A stretch of DNA of 64,000 nt, taken from positions 2,781,554 through 2,845,553 of the forward strand of contig NZ_MSCN01000001.1 of NCBI RefSeq assembly GCF_002954685.1. Reading direction: 5' to 3'. The stretch is from Polaribacter porphyrae (GTDB lineage Bacteria > Bacteroidota > Bacteroidia > Flavobacteriales > Flavobacteriaceae). This document shows, one piece after another, positions 41,614-50,615 of this stretch. The translations under genes were made by a program, and so were the position numbers. The notes beneath the pieces were generated by a model. That model ran no database searches. It had not been told where the DNA came from and saw nothing but the letters and a program-made list of their open reading frames with translations. Within the stretch, counting starts at the first letter, position 1; every line of letters starts with the position of its first letter.

Positions 41614-42045
41614 TTAAACACCAGTACTTCCAAAACCTCCAGAACCACGTTCTGTTTCACTTAAAACTTCAACTTCTTTCCAATTAACACGTTCGTGTTT
41701 TGCAATAACTAATTGTGCAATACGTTCACCATCATTAATTATAAAATCTTCGTTTGATAAATTGACTAAAATAACACCAATTTCTCCACGATAATCTGCA
41801 TCTACAGTTCCAGGACTGTTTAAAACAGTTATTCCTTTTTTAGCAGCCAAACCACTTCTTGGTCTTACTTGAGCTTCAAAACCAACAGGTAAAGCTATAA
41901 ATAAACCTGTTTTTACAATAGCTCTTTCTAGAGGTTTTAAAATGACTGCTGATTCAATATTTGCTCTTAAATCCATTCCTGCTGCACCTTCAGTTTCGTA
42001 ACTAGGGGTAGCGTGTTTCGATTTATTAATGATTTGTACGTTCAT
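41614..42045 (-). CDS. dut: Deoxyuridine 5'-triphosphate nucleotidohydrolase
   Basis: Hydrolyses dUTP to dUMP and keeps uracil out of DNA. The 143-residue trimeric dUTPase has motif 1 AGMDLRANI (about 22-30), motif 2 [11 protein letters not shown] (about 61-71), motif 3 [15 protein letters not shown] (about 79-93) with the catalytic Asp, and motif 5 [11 protein letters not shown] at the end. All five motifs are complete. Divergent from gpsA by about 100 bases. Confidence 0.96.
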   Translation of the reverse strand: MNVQIINKSKHATPSYETEGAAGMDLRANIESAVILKPLERAIVKTGLFIALPVGFEAQVRPRSGLAAKKGITVLNSPGTVDADYRGEIGVILVNLSNEDFIINDGERIAQLVIAKHERVNWKEVEVLSETERGSGGFGSTGV

Positions 42046-42119
42046 TATCTTATCTAAATTTTCAAACAGAACAAATATAATAAATCAAGCAAGTTTTTAT
42101 CAATAGTTAATACTTTTCT

Positions 42120-42127
42120 TACTTTTG
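42120..42127 (+). promoter_or_regulatory. -7 promoter element for gpsA
   Basis: TACTTTTG fits TAnnTTTG, 21 bases upstream of the gpsA ATG. Confidence 0.5.
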
Positions 42128-42148
42128 AAGTTTAAATAATAAAATACA

Positions 42149-43141
42149 ATGGAGAAACAGAAAATTGCAGTTTTTGGTGGTGGAAGTTGGGCAACAGCTA
42201 TTGTAAAAATGTTACTTGAAAATTTAGATACAGTTGGCTGGTATATGAGAAACGAATATGTAATAGAGCATATTAAACAAAATAATCAAAACCCAAAATA
42301 CTTAAGTTCGGCAGAATTAGACTCAAAAAAACTAGATTTATCATCAAACCTTAATGATATTATTAATAATTACGATGTTTTAATCTTTGCAATACCATCA
42401 GCATTTTTAACAGCAGAATTAGCAAAGTTAAACACCTCTTTAAAAGACAAAACTATTTTTTCTGCAATTAAAGGAATTGTACCAGAAACAGGATTGATTA
42501 TTGGTGAACATTTTAACAAAGAGTATAATATTTCTCTTGAAAATATTGGTGTAATAACAGGACCATGTCATGCAGAAGAGGTTGCAATGGAACGTCTATC
42601 GTATTTAACAATTGCTTGTAAAGATGAAGAAAAAGCAAAAAATATGGCTGATGCTTTAAAAAGTTGGTATATAAAAGTTAAGATTTCTGATGACATTATT
42701 GGTACAGAATATGCAGCAATGTTAAAGAATATTTATGCTGTTGCTGCAGGAATAGCACACGGTTTAGGTTATGGAGATAATTTTCAATCAGTATTAATGA
42801 GCAATGCCATTCGAGAAATGAAACGTTTTATAAAGAAAGTGCATAAAATGAAGCGTAACATCAATAACTCAGCTTATTTGGGTGATTTACTTGTTACAGG
42901 GTATTCAACTTTTAGTAGAAATAGAATGTTTGGCAATATGATTGGTAAGGGCTACACTGTAAAATCAGCACAACATGAAATGAGTATGATTGCTGAAGGA
43001 TATTATGCTACTAAAAGCGCGTTTAAAATTAGACAGGATAAAGGTGGTAAAACCCCAATTATTGATACTGTATACACTATTTTATATGAAAATAGAAACC
43101 CTAAAAAAGAATTTAAAAAGTTGACAGATAAGTTAGATTAA
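42149..43141 (+). CDS. gpsA: NAD(P)H-dependent glycerol-3-phosphate dehydrogenase
   Basis: Reduces dihydroxyacetone phosphate to sn-glycerol 3-phosphate for phospholipids. The 330-residue protein has the nucleotide fold IAVFGGGSWATAIVKML (about 6-22), the conserved SAIKGIVPETG (about 110-120), and the catalytic Lys segment GTEYAAMLKNIYAVAAGIAHGLGYGDN (about 187-213). It is the biosynthetic counterpart of the catabolic GlpD at 48568. Its downstream neighbour is 43 bases away. Confidence 0.96.
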   Translation: MEKQKIAVFGGGSWATAIVKMLLENLDTVGWYMRNEYVIEHIKQNNQNPKYLSSAELDSKKLDLSSNLNDIINNYDVLIFAIPSAFLTAELAKLNTSLKDKTIFSAIKGIVPETGLIIGEHFNKEYNISLENIGVITGPCHAEEVAMERLSYLTIACKDEEKAKNMADALKSWYIKVKISDDIIGTEYAAMLKNIYAVAAGIAHGLGYGDNFQSVLMSNAIREMKRFIKKVHKMKRNINNSAYLGDLLVTGYSTFSRNRMFGNMIGKGYTVKSAQHEMSMIAEGYYATKSAFKIRQDKGGKTPIIDTVYTILYENRNPKKEFKKLTDKLD

Positions 43142-43184
43142 TTGTTTAATTTTGAACAATTAATTATAATTTTAAACTTTTATA

Positions 43185-43844
43185 ATGAAAACAATACAAC
43201 AAGTTGTAGAAAGTACTATCAGAAAAACACCTTTCATAGAAGAAGCTTTACACGAAAAATTAATAAATGTTTCTTCTCTAGCTCGAATAATTTTACCAGA
43301 AGTATCTTCAGTTTTAAAAAAAGAAGTTAAAGTTGGTGCTGTAATGATGGCCATAAACAGACTCTCACCTGCAAGCGAACTACGAATTCGAAAAAATATA
43401 AAAAAGCTTGCATTAGATTTAGGCGATGTTATTGTAAGGTCAGACTTATGCGATTTTACTTTTAAAAACACACCATCATTATTAAGAGAAATTGCAAAAG
43501 TATTGACAAAATCATCTGAAAATTCTGATTATTTTTTAACAGTTTCTCAAGGTATTTTCGAAACCAATATTGTTACTAGTAAAAACTTAAGACCTTTTGT
43601 TGAAGATATTTTTGAACAAGAAACGCTAACGCACAGTATGTTAGAGTTGGCCTCAATTACCATAAAACTGCCTGAAGAGAATTTAGAACAATCTGGTATT
43701 TATTATTTTATATTAAAACAATTAGCTTGGGCAGATATTCCTTTACAAGAAATTATTTCTACTACAAACGAAATGACAATTGTAGTTAAAGAAAAAGATA
43801 TCAATGAAACTTTTGCTATTTTAATGGATATGAAATTGAGTTAA
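43185..43844 (+). CDS. Hypothetical protein with ACT-like C-terminus
   Basis: The 219 residues have an N-terminal helical part (EALHEKLINVSSLARIIL then EVKVGAVMMAINRLS, about 18-65), a middle segment, and a repeated pattern that resembles ACT domains. Features are LTHSMLELASITIKLPEENLEQSGIYYFILKQLAWADIPLQEIISTTNEMTIVV with beta-alpha-beta spacing. Flavobacterial relatives are sometimes labelled aspartate kinase, but no kinase domain is present. Possibly a regulatory amino-acid-binding protein; this is inference. It starts 43 bases after gpsA. Confidence 0.7.
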   Translation: MKTIQQVVESTIRKTPFIEEALHEKLINVSSLARIILPEVSSVLKKEVKVGAVMMAINRLSPASELRIRKNIKKLALDLGDVIVRSDLCDFTFKNTPSLLREIAKVLTKSSENSDYFLTVSQGIFETNIVTSKNLRPFVEDIFEQETLTHSMLELASITIKLPEENLEQSGIYYFILKQLAWADIPLQEIISTTNEMTIVVKEKDINETFAILMDMKLS

Positions 43845-43871
43845 CATCACAACAATACTAAAAATATGTTT

Positions 43872-44711
43872 ATGAAACTTAAAAAATACGCTTTACTGTT
43901 GTTTATTCTTACAAGCACCTTTTCTTATGCTCAAGAGAAAATACTATACAAACAAATAGACTCTATAAAACTGTATATGGAAGTTCATAAACCAAAAAAC
44001 ATGAACACTTCAACTAAATACCCAGCAATTGTATTTTTTTTTGGTGGAGGGTGGAATGGAGGTTCTGTATATCATTTTAAACCACAAGCAGATTATTTTG
44101 TAAAAAGAGGAATGGTTTGTTTTCTGGTAGATTATAGAGTTGAAAAAAGACAGAAAACAACTCCTTTTGAATCTTTAAAAGATGCAAAATCTGCTATTCG
44201 ATTTGTTAGAAAAAATGCACAAAAATTTAATATTGACCCTACAAAAATTGTTGGTGCAGGTGGTTCTGCAGGAGGACATTTAGCTGCAGCAACAGCATTA
44301 ATTGATGCTTATAATGAAAAACAAGATAATCTAGAAATAAGTTGTAAACCCAATGCACTCGTACTTTTTAATCCTGTGATAGACAATGGACCAGGAGGTT
44401 ATGGTTACCAACGAATTAAAAATGAGTACAAAAACTTTTCTCCATTGCATAATATCAAGAAAGGTGCACCACCAACTATTTTATTTTTAGGAACTAATGA
44501 TGCTTTAATTCCTGTGGAAACTGTTAAATATTACAAATTGGTAATGGATAAAGTAAAAAGTAGATGCGATTTACATTTATTTAAGGATCAAAAACACGGT
44601 TTCTTCAATTACAGATTTTTTAAATATTATAAAGAAACACTTTCAAAATCAGACAGTTTTTTGCAGTCTATTGGGTTTTTAAATAAAAATCCAATAATAG
44701 AAATTGAATAA
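43872..44711 (+). CDS. Exported alpha/beta-hydrolase (BD-FAE/esterase-like)
   Basis: The start is at the ATG 43872 or two codons upstream (43866), giving 279-281 residues. A signal peptide (about 1-22, ending TFSYAQ) is followed by YMEVHKPKNM, oxyanion region YPAIVFFFGGGWNGGSVYHF (about 50-69), nucleophile GAGGSAGGHLAAAT (GxSxG, about 130-143) and catalytic His in FKDQKHGFFNY near the end. This fits the BD-FAE/carboxylesterase family of secreted esterases. Substrate unknown. The MFS gene starts four bases after the stop. Confidence 0.88.
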   Translation: MKLKKYALLLFILTSTFSYAQEKILYKQIDSIKLYMEVHKPKNMNTSTKYPAIVFFFGGGWNGGSVYHFKPQADYFVKRGMVCFLVDYRVEKRQKTTPFESLKDAKSAIRFVRKNAQKFNIDPTKIVGAGGSAGGHLAAATALIDAYNEKQDNLEISCKPNALVLFNPVIDNGPGGYGYQRIKNEYKNFSPLHNIKKGAPPTILFLGTNDALIPVETVKYYKLVMDKVKSRCDLHLFKDQKHGFFNYRFFKYYKETLSKSDSFLQSIGFLNKNPIIEIE

Positions 44712-44715
44712 ATTT

Positions 44716-45990
44716 ATGGTAAAGATCGATCCTTATGCAGCTTTACGAATAAGAGAATTCAATATTTTTTTATTTGTTCGTTTTTTATTGGTTTTTGGTT
44801 GGTCTATGCAATTTATTGTAATTGAATGGCAAGTATATTCCATAACAAAAGATCCACTTTCTTTAGGAATTATTGGTTTGATGGAAATTATTCCTGCTTT
44901 TTCTATGGCACTTTTTGCAGGACACATTGTAGATCAAAAAGAGAAAAGAAATTTATTAGCTTTATGCACAGCAGCATTTTCTTTGATTAGTTTAGGACTC
45001 TATTTTTTAACAACAGATTTTATTGTTGATAATTGGCAAACAAATTCAGTTTTATACGGAATTTACGCTTTGGTCTTTTTTGGGGGATTTTTACGCTCTT
45101 TTTTTGGACCAACAATTTTCTCTTTAGTAGCACTTTTAGTTCCTAAAAAAATATATCATAATGCTGCAACCTGGAGTACAAGTACTTGGAAAACCGCATC
45201 TGTTTCTGGTGCACTTTGTGGAGGTTTCTTTATCAGTTGGATAGACGTAGATAATACTCTATTACTTGTTTTTGTTTTAGTGATATTATCTTTAATCTTT
45301 ACTTTTTTCATCAAAAAGAAACCAATTTTAAACAAAAAAATAGGAGAACCTGTTACTGAAAGTTTAAAAGCTGGTGTAAAATTTGTTTTTCAAAATAAAG
45401 CCATTTTAGGAGCTTTAACTCTAGATATGATTGCAGTTTTGTTTGGAGGAACTGTGGCTATTTTATCTGTTTTTGCACAAGATATTTTAAAAGTTGGACC
45501 AGAAGGTTTTGGGCTATTAAATGCATCTATTTCTATTGGAAGTATTGTAACAATGTTATTGACAACTTACATTCCTATCAACAGAAATACAGGTAAAAAA
45601 ATGTTGATTTCTGTTTTTATTTTTGGGTTAAGCATTATCGCTTTCGGACTTTCATCTATTTTCTGGGTAAGTTTATTAGCTTTGTTTGTAAGTGGAGCTG
45701 CAGACGGAATATCTATGGTGATAAGACAAACCATTTTACAGTTAAAAACACCAGATGATATGCGTGGAAGAGTATCTTCTGTAAACTCAATGTTTGTAGG
45801 TTCTTCTAACGAATTAGGTGCTTTTGAAAGTGGACTAGCAGCAAAATTAGTTGGCCCTGTTGCAGCTGTGGTTTTTGGAGGAACAATGACGATTTTAACA
45901 GTAGCAACTACAGCAATTGTAAGCCCAACTATTAGAAATTTAGATTTAACTGAAGATATTGAAGAGAATGAAAAAGACGTAATTAGCTAA
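44716..45990 (+). CDS. MFS transporter (EntS/MFS_3-type)
   Basis: Predicted proton-driven exporter with twelve membrane helices in 424 residues. The ATG at 44716 is the most natural start; the frame also opens at a TTG (44704) inside the upstream gene. MFS signature segments: FAGHIVDQKEKRNLLALC (between helices 2 and 3, about 76-93) and VSGAADGISMVIRQTILQLKTPDDMRGRVSSV (about 322-353). The substrate is unknown. It follows the esterase gene directly, so they may work together. Confidence 0.9.
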   Translation: MVKIDPYAALRIREFNIFLFVRFLLVFGWSMQFIVIEWQVYSITKDPLSLGIIGLMEIIPAFSMALFAGHIVDQKEKRNLLALCTAAFSLISLGLYFLTTDFIVDNWQTNSVLYGIYALVFFGGFLRSFFGPTIFSLVALLVPKKIYHNAATWSTSTWKTASVSGALCGGFFISWIDVDNTLLLVFVLVILSLIFTFFIKKKPILNKKIGEPVTESLKAGVKFVFQNKAILGALTLDMIAVLFGGTVAILSVFAQDILKVGPEGFGLLNASISIGSIVTMLLTTYIPINRNTGKKMLISVFIFGLSIIAFGLSSIFWVSLLALFVSGAADGISMVIRQTILQLKTPDDMRGRVSSVNSMFVGSSNELGAFESGLAAKLVGPVAAVVFGGTMTILTVATTAIVSPTIRNLDLTEDIEENEKDVIS

Positions 45991-46004
45991 AAATTGAATT
46001 TAAC

Positions 46005-46039
46005 TGTCATTTCAAGTAAAGTCGAGATATCTCATTTTT
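46005..46039. repeat. Family-2 palindromic repeat arm
   Basis: Starts TGTCATTTCAAGTAAAGTCG and continues GAGATATCTC. It is a single arm of a second repeat family related to family 1, lying between two convergent genes. The rnr insertion carries its inverse. Confidence 0.65.
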
Positions 46040-46804
46040 TTAATCAGGAATCGTTCTAAAATTACCCAGTAATAATGTCCAGTCATAAGATTTAAAATTT
46101 AATTTTTTGGGTTCTTTAGGTACAATTCTATACTTTTTTAAAATCTTACAAGCACCAGATTTTCCTCCAAAATCTCCACGAAACCAAGACATTAAAGCAA
46201 CCGTTTTTGCAGTTTTTGTTGCTGTATCAAATGTAGTTTGCTCTTTTAAATATTCAGTTGTCATAAAATCGAATTCCTTATCCAAGTTTTCAGCAGAATA
46301 TACAGCTACTGGAGGACAGCTTTTTGCACCACAATTCAACGCAAAATGAATTCTCCAATCAATTTTACCATCAATTCGTAATTTACGCTCCCATTTTGGC
46401 CTGAACCACTTTCTTAAATAGCCTAAACTAATTTTCATGCGAGATTTTCTAATAATTCCATGCTCAATATCATCAAAAGACAACAATTCACCAGCAATTT
46501 TAACACGTTCTTGTCCAAAAAAAGCACCTCTATTTTTGTATTCACTTGGGTTTTCTGTCAATGAAATTTGAATAAAAGCATTGTAAATATTTACCCAAAA
46601 TGCTATTTTTTGTTGATCGGTTTGTAGTTCATCAACCAAATCAGTTAAGGTACTTTCTGATAAAATTTGTACTTCTTTATCATAAGATTTTTTGTCTATA
46701 ATATTTTGCAGTAAATCTTGTGCAACATCACTATAAATTATCTTATTTTGTGAACTAATTTGTAATGTTGATAAGAAAAATAATGCGATTAAAAACTGTT
46801 TCAT
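46040..46804 (-). CDS. Exported DUF547 protein
   Basis: The 254 residues begin with a signal peptide (about 1-18, LQISSQ). A DUF547 domain (about 55-215) includes QKIAFWVNIYNAFIQISL (about 63-80) and HFALNCGAKSCPPVAVYSAENLDKEF (about 150-175, with the conserved His and two Cys). DUF547 is related to transglutaminase or papain-like folds and its role is unsettled. Single gene; its last base abuts a family-2 repeat arm. Confidence 0.9.
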   Translation of the reverse strand: MKQFLIALFFLSTLQISSQNKIIYSDVAQDLLQNIIDKKSYDKEVQILSESTLTDLVDELQTDQQKIAFWVNIYNAFIQISLTENPSEYKNRGAFFGQERVKIAGELLSFDDIEHGIIRKSRMKISLGYLRKWFRPKWERKLRIDGKIDWRIHFALNCGAKSCPPVAVYSAENLDKEFDFMTTEYLKEQTTFDTATKTAKTVALMSWFRGDFGGKSGACKILKKYRIVPKEPKKLNFKSYDWTLLLGNFRTIPD

Positions 46805-46826
46805 ATAAAATTACGTAAATTTAAGT

Positions 46827-47531
46827 ATGCTATTAAGTATTATTATTCCTGTTTATAATGAGCAAGAAAACCTTACAAAAAGGTTGTCGTTTTTATGCGA
46901 ACAAACTAACAAATATCCCATAGAAGTTATCGTTTCTATTTCTCCTGAAAGTTCTGATAAAAGCCCAGAGGTTTGTAAGAATTTTGATAAAGTTACCATT
47001 TTTATAAGTGATAAAAAAGGAAGAGCATCACAAATGAATTTCGGAGCGAGTAAAGCAAAAGGAGATATATTTTTATTTTTACACGCAGATGTAATTTTAC
47101 CAAATGATTTTTATAATCAAGTTTTAAAAGCGATTTCAGAAGGCAATCAGTTTGGGTTTTTTGCATATCAATTTGATAAAAAATCAACATTATTAAATTT
47201 TAATAGTCAGTTTACTACTAAAGACGGCTTATTTGCAGGAGGTGGAGATCAGTGTCATTTTTTTACAAAAGAAACTTTTACAAAATTTAATGGTTTTAAC
47301 GAAGAATTCTGCATTATGGAAGATTTTGAAATGATGGATAGAATCAGGAAACAAAATATTCCGTTTAAAATAATACAATCTAAAGCAACTGTAAGTGCCA
47401 GAAAATACGATAATAATTCTTGGTTAAAAGTCAATTTGATTAATGGCTATGTATTTTTGAAATATAAGTTAGGAGTGCATCCAAAAAAATTGAGAAAAAC
47501 GTATAAATCACTGTTAAGAGAATCTTTATAA
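46827..47531 (+). CDS. Family 2 glycosyltransferase, TIGR04283-like
   Basis: The 234 residues are a GT-A glycosyltransferase: LSIIIPVYNEQENLTKRL (about 3-20), GRASQMNFGASKAKGDIFLFLHADVILP (about 66-93, with the metal-binding DxD-like HAD), and FCIMEDFEMMDRIRK (about 160-174). This segment order matches the TIGR04283 group, named for an arsenosugar-type pathway, but no other arsenic genes are present, so the donor and acceptor are open. It is followed after eight bases by the CPBP gene. Confidence 0.88.
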   Translation: MLLSIIIPVYNEQENLTKRLSFLCEQTNKYPIEVIVSISPESSDKSPEVCKNFDKVTIFISDKKGRASQMNFGASKAKGDIFLFLHADVILPNDFYNQVLKAISEGNQFGFFAYQFDKKSTLLNFNSQFTTKDGLFAGGGDQCHFFTKETFTKFNGFNEEFCIMEDFEMMDRIRKQNIPFKIIQSKATVSARKYDNNSWLKVNLINGYVFLKYKLGVHPKKLRKTYKSLLRESL

Positions 47532-47539
47532 TTAATAGA

Positions 47540-48181
47540 ATGAAGGGAGTTTTACAGCATAATAGAAACATAAAACTACTAGAAATAGGGCTACTATTTA
47601 TTGTAACTCCAATTGTTTTATTAATAGAAATTCCAATACTTTATAAAGTGATTTATCTTTTATTAGGAGTTCTGTATATCGTTTTAATATCCATATTTGT
47701 AGGAAAATTTTCTAAAATTAAAGTTGATAAAAAACGATATAAAAATGCCCTAAAACATATAAGTATCCGTTTTCTGATTATTGCACTTTTAACCACTTTA
47801 GTTTTATATATTCAAGATAAGGAAGCTTTGTTTGATGTAATGCTAAATAAGCCCATTTTATGGCTAAAATTTAGCGGAGTTTATATTCTTTTTTCTGTAA
47901 TTCCACAAGAGTTAATTTATAGAAATTTTTTTGTAAAACGCTATCAAGAATTGATAAAAAATAAAAATGTATTTATTTTAATAAACGCAATTTTATTCTC
48001 TTTTGCACATATTTGGTTTCAAAGTTGGATTGTGCTTTCGTTTACATTTATTGGTAGTTTGTTGTTTACAACTACCTATTTAAAATCGAAATCTACTTTG
48101 TTAATCATTCTTGAACATTCTTTATATGGAGTTTGGTTGTACACAGTTGGTTATGGAGAACTATTTATGTTTCCTGTTTAA
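47540..48181 (+). CDS. CPBP-family intramembrane metalloprotease-like protein
   Basis: The 213 residues have about six membrane helices. CPBP motifs are present, with a twist: motif 1 reads PQELIYRNFF (about 128-137), where the consensus EExxxR has Gln in place of the first Glu. Motif 2 has FSFAHIWF (about 153-160) and motif 3 LEHSLYGVWLY (about 191-201). The change could reduce or alter metal-dependent catalysis, although PQE-type members appear in other flavobacteria from memory. Probably co-transcribed with the glycosyltransferase. Confidence 0.85.
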   Translation: MKGVLQHNRNIKLLEIGLLFIVTPIVLLIEIPILYKVIYLLLGVLYIVLISIFVGKFSKIKVDKKRYKNALKHISIRFLIIALLTTLVLYIQDKEALFDVMLNKPILWLKFSGVYILFSVIPQELIYRNFFVKRYQELIKNKNVFILINAILFSFAHIWFQSWIVLSFTFIGSLLFTTTYLKSKSTLLIILEHSLYGVWLYTVGYGELFMFPV

Positions 48182-48567
48182 AGATTTCTTATTCTTCAAG
48201 TTTTCAAAAACCTTGTAGGTATTTGCCAGTATAATTAATAATATAGTTAGCTCAACTTAATATCTATTGTTTATTAGTAAGTTATAATTTTTATTATTTA
48301 ATACAAATATCATTTGACTTTATGGAGAAATCTTAATATAGATATGAGATTTCTCAACTACACTCTTATTTTGTAAGATACTTTCAATTAAAATATATTT
48401 TGATTTAAGCAATGTTTGAAATGACAGTCGGTTAATTTTCAATAAAATAACATTTATAAATAAAAAAGTTATATCGAACTTACGTTAATAGATACTTACA
48501 AGGTCAAAAAAAGACCTTGCAGGAAATGAGATAATAAAATATAGTTCATGAATTCGTGACACTTTTA
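48182..48567. repeat. Gene-free repeat-filled gap between the CPBP gene and glpD
   Basis: 386 bases with no gene. It holds a degenerate family-2 unit (about 48310-48428: GAGAAATCTT, ATGAGATTTCTC and a final TTTGAAATGACAG). It also holds a 21-base perfect hairpin at 48499-48519 (arms CAAGGTC and GACCTTG over A7, followed by GCAGG). A matching CCTTGTAGG stands at 48211-48219. The pieces look like eroded dispersed repeats. Confidence 0.6.
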
Positions 48568-50214
48568 TTACTCAAAAGTTGTCGCCATTTTTAAATGATA
48601 TGCTAATTCTTCTTGCTGTTTTTTAGCAGTAGCATCATCCCAAGAAAAAGCAGTTTGAAATTCATTTAATACAAATTTTTCAAATTTAGTTACGCTGTTT
48701 GCATCAAAGAAAAGGCGTCCTGTTCTGCGCATAAAAAAGTCAGTTGGGTTGCAAGCCATTTCATAATTTATGGCAAACCAAACTTCTGCTTTTATCATTT
48801 TTTCTTGCATATTGTCATGCATTAAATCGTCAAATTTTTGCAAGATAATGTCTGTTTGTTTTCCATAATTATGTACTAAATATTCAGCATCTCTTTTATC
48901 AAAATCTACTTCTGCAATTCTATTTTGAATGGCATCTGTATAACTTTTTACTTCTGAATAATTTGTAAAAGTTCCACCAGAAAGTACAATTTCTTTGGTT
49001 TTAATTTCTTTAAAAGATTTATTAAATCTACGTTCGTATTTTTTACCTACCAAATCTACGATGCGTTCAGCCATTTTTCTGTAGCCAGTTAATTTACCAC
49101 CAGCAATAGAAATCAATTCTGTATCTGATACAAAAATTTCATCTTTACGAGATAATTCACTTGCAGATTTTCCTTCTTCGTGAATTAAAGGTCGCAAACC
49201 AGCCCAAGATGATTGTACATCATCTAAAGAAATGGTAATATCAGGAAACATATTATTAACTGCTGATATTAAATACGTTGCATCAACCAAATTCGTATTT
49301 ACATTGTCTTTATCTTGTTGATAATTGGTGTCTGTGGTGCCAAAATAAGTAACTCTTCCACGAGGAATGGCAAACATCATTCTTCCATCTGGAATATCAA
49401 AATAAACCGATTGTTTTACGGGTAATTTTTCGTGAGCAACAACTAAATGCACACCTTTAGTTAAATGCAATCGCTTGCCAATTTTAGAGTGATTAATTTG
49501 ACGTAATTCATCTACCCAAGGGCCACAAGCATTCACAACATATTTTGCTTTTATAGCAAATTCATCATTAGAAATAGTGTCCTTCACTTTTGCGCCAACA
49601 ACTCTATTTTTTTCGTAAATAAATTCTGTACCTTCTGTATAATTTAGAATATTAGCATCATAAGCTAAAGCTGTTTTTAAAACTTCAATAGTTAAACGAG
49701 CATCATCAGTTCTATATTCTGCATAATATCCAGCACCATTTAAAATACTTTCTGGTAATAAAGGTTCTTTCTGTAAAGCTTCTTCTTTATTTAGCATTTT
49801 TCGTTTATCTTCTCCTTCTACAGAAGCTAAAATATCATAAACTTTTAAGCCAATTGAGGTTAACCAAGAACCATAGGTTCCACCTTCAATAAGAGGTAAA
49901 ATCATTTTTTCTGGAACTACTAAATGTGGTGCTAACTTGTGTACAATTGCACGTTCTGTACCTACTTCTTTTACCAACCAAAAATCGAATTGTTTTAAGT
50001 ATCGTAAGCCTCCATGAATTAGCTTTGTTGATTTACTAGAAGTACCAGATGCAAAATCATTTTTTTCGATTAAAGCTACTTTCATTCCTCTTGATGCTGC
50101 ATCTAAAGCAATTCCTGCGCCTGTAATTCCTCCACCAATAATAAGCAAATCGAATTCAGTTTCTTTTAATTCTTTGGTAATATTTTTTCTATTTAAATAT
50201 GAAAAATTATTCAT
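48568..50214 (-). CDS. glpD: Glycerol-3-phosphate dehydrogenase/oxidase
   Basis: FAD enzyme that oxidises glycerol 3-phosphate to dihydroxyacetone phosphate and feeds electrons to quinones or oxygen. The 548 residues have FDLLIIGGGITGAGIALDAASRG (about 22-44), the KLIHGGLRYLKQFDF segment (about 63-77), and GRLFFDANSV near the end. The C-terminal domain is of the GlpO/GlpD type. Followed closely by a VOC-family gene (one base apart) and a PNPOx-like gene. No other glp genes are near. Confidence 0.95.
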   Translation of the reverse strand: MNNFSYLNRKNITKELKETEFDLLIIGGGITGAGIALDAASRGMKVALIEKNDFASGTSSKSTKLIHGGLRYLKQFDFWLVKEVGTERAIVHKLAPHLVVPEKMILPLIEGGTYGSWLTSIGLKVYDILASVEGEDKRKMLNKEEALQKEPLLPESILNGAGYYAEYRTDDARLTIEVLKTALAYDANILNYTEGTEFIYEKNRVVGAKVKDTISNDEFAIKAKYVVNACGPWVDELRQINHSKIGKRLHLTKGVHLVVAHEKLPVKQSVYFDIPDGRMMFAIPRGRVTYFGTTDTNYQQDKDNVNTNLVDATYLISAVNNMFPDITISLDDVQSSWAGLRPLIHEEGKSASELSRKDEIFVSDTELISIAGGKLTGYRKMAERIVDLVGKKYERRFNKSFKEIKTKEIVLSGGTFTNYSEVKSYTDAIQNRIAEVDFDKRDAEYLVHNYGKQTDIILQKFDDLMHDNMQEKMIKAEVWFAINYEMACNPTDFFMRRTGRLFFDANSVTKFEKFVLNEFQTAFSWDDATAKKQQEELAYHLKMATTFE

Positions 50215-50215
50215 C

Positions 50216-50611
50216 TTATACAGTTTTGATTGGTGTACAAATTTCGATTAAAAAACCGTTAAGATCTCTTACATAACCTACTTTTTGTCCCCAAGGTTTT
50301 TCAGTTAAAGGTTCAAATTCAGTTGCTCCATTTTGGATTGCTTTTTGAAAATCAGCTTCAATATTTTCTGATGTAAATGCTAATTCTACACCAAAAGGTT
50401 TTTTAATTATTGATGATTTTTTAAAACCTTTTTTAAAGTTTGATTTACCAAGTTTAATAGAAGCAAAAGCGATAGTTGTTTCTCCAGACAGTAACTCACC
50501 ATAATCATTCTCTGGAGTTATAAATTTTTTGGAAAAGCCGAATGCTTTTTCATAAAACTCAATTGTTTTAGAAACATTTTCTACATATAAAATAGTGTAT
50601 GCAAATTTCAT
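50216..50611 (-). CDS. VOC-family protein (glyoxalase-like)
   Basis: The 131 residues match the glyoxalase/bleomycin-resistance fold: AYTILYVENVSKTIEFYEKAFGF (about 4-26), LLSGETTIAFASIKLG, and the closing VRDLNGFLIEICTP with the metal-ligand Glu. The substrate is unknown. It ends one base before glpD, so the two overlap functionally at the transcript level, and starts four bases after the PNPOx-like gene ends. Confidence 0.9.
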   Translation of the reverse strand: MKFAYTILYVENVSKTIEFYEKAFGFSKKFITPENDYGELLSGETTIAFASIKLGKSNFKKGFKKSSIIKKPFGVELAFTSENIEADFQKAIQNGATEFEPLTEKPWGQKVGYVRDLNGFLIEICTPIKTV

Positions 50612-50615
50612 TTTT

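Noticed and set aside
44704..44715. TTG start extending the MFS transporter
   Set aside because: It lies within the upstream esterase gene; the ATG at 44716 gives a natural MFS N-terminus.
49354..49369. parS-like TCTTCCACGAGGAATG in glpD
   Set aside because: Central palindrome broken and ends differ; coding constraint suffices.
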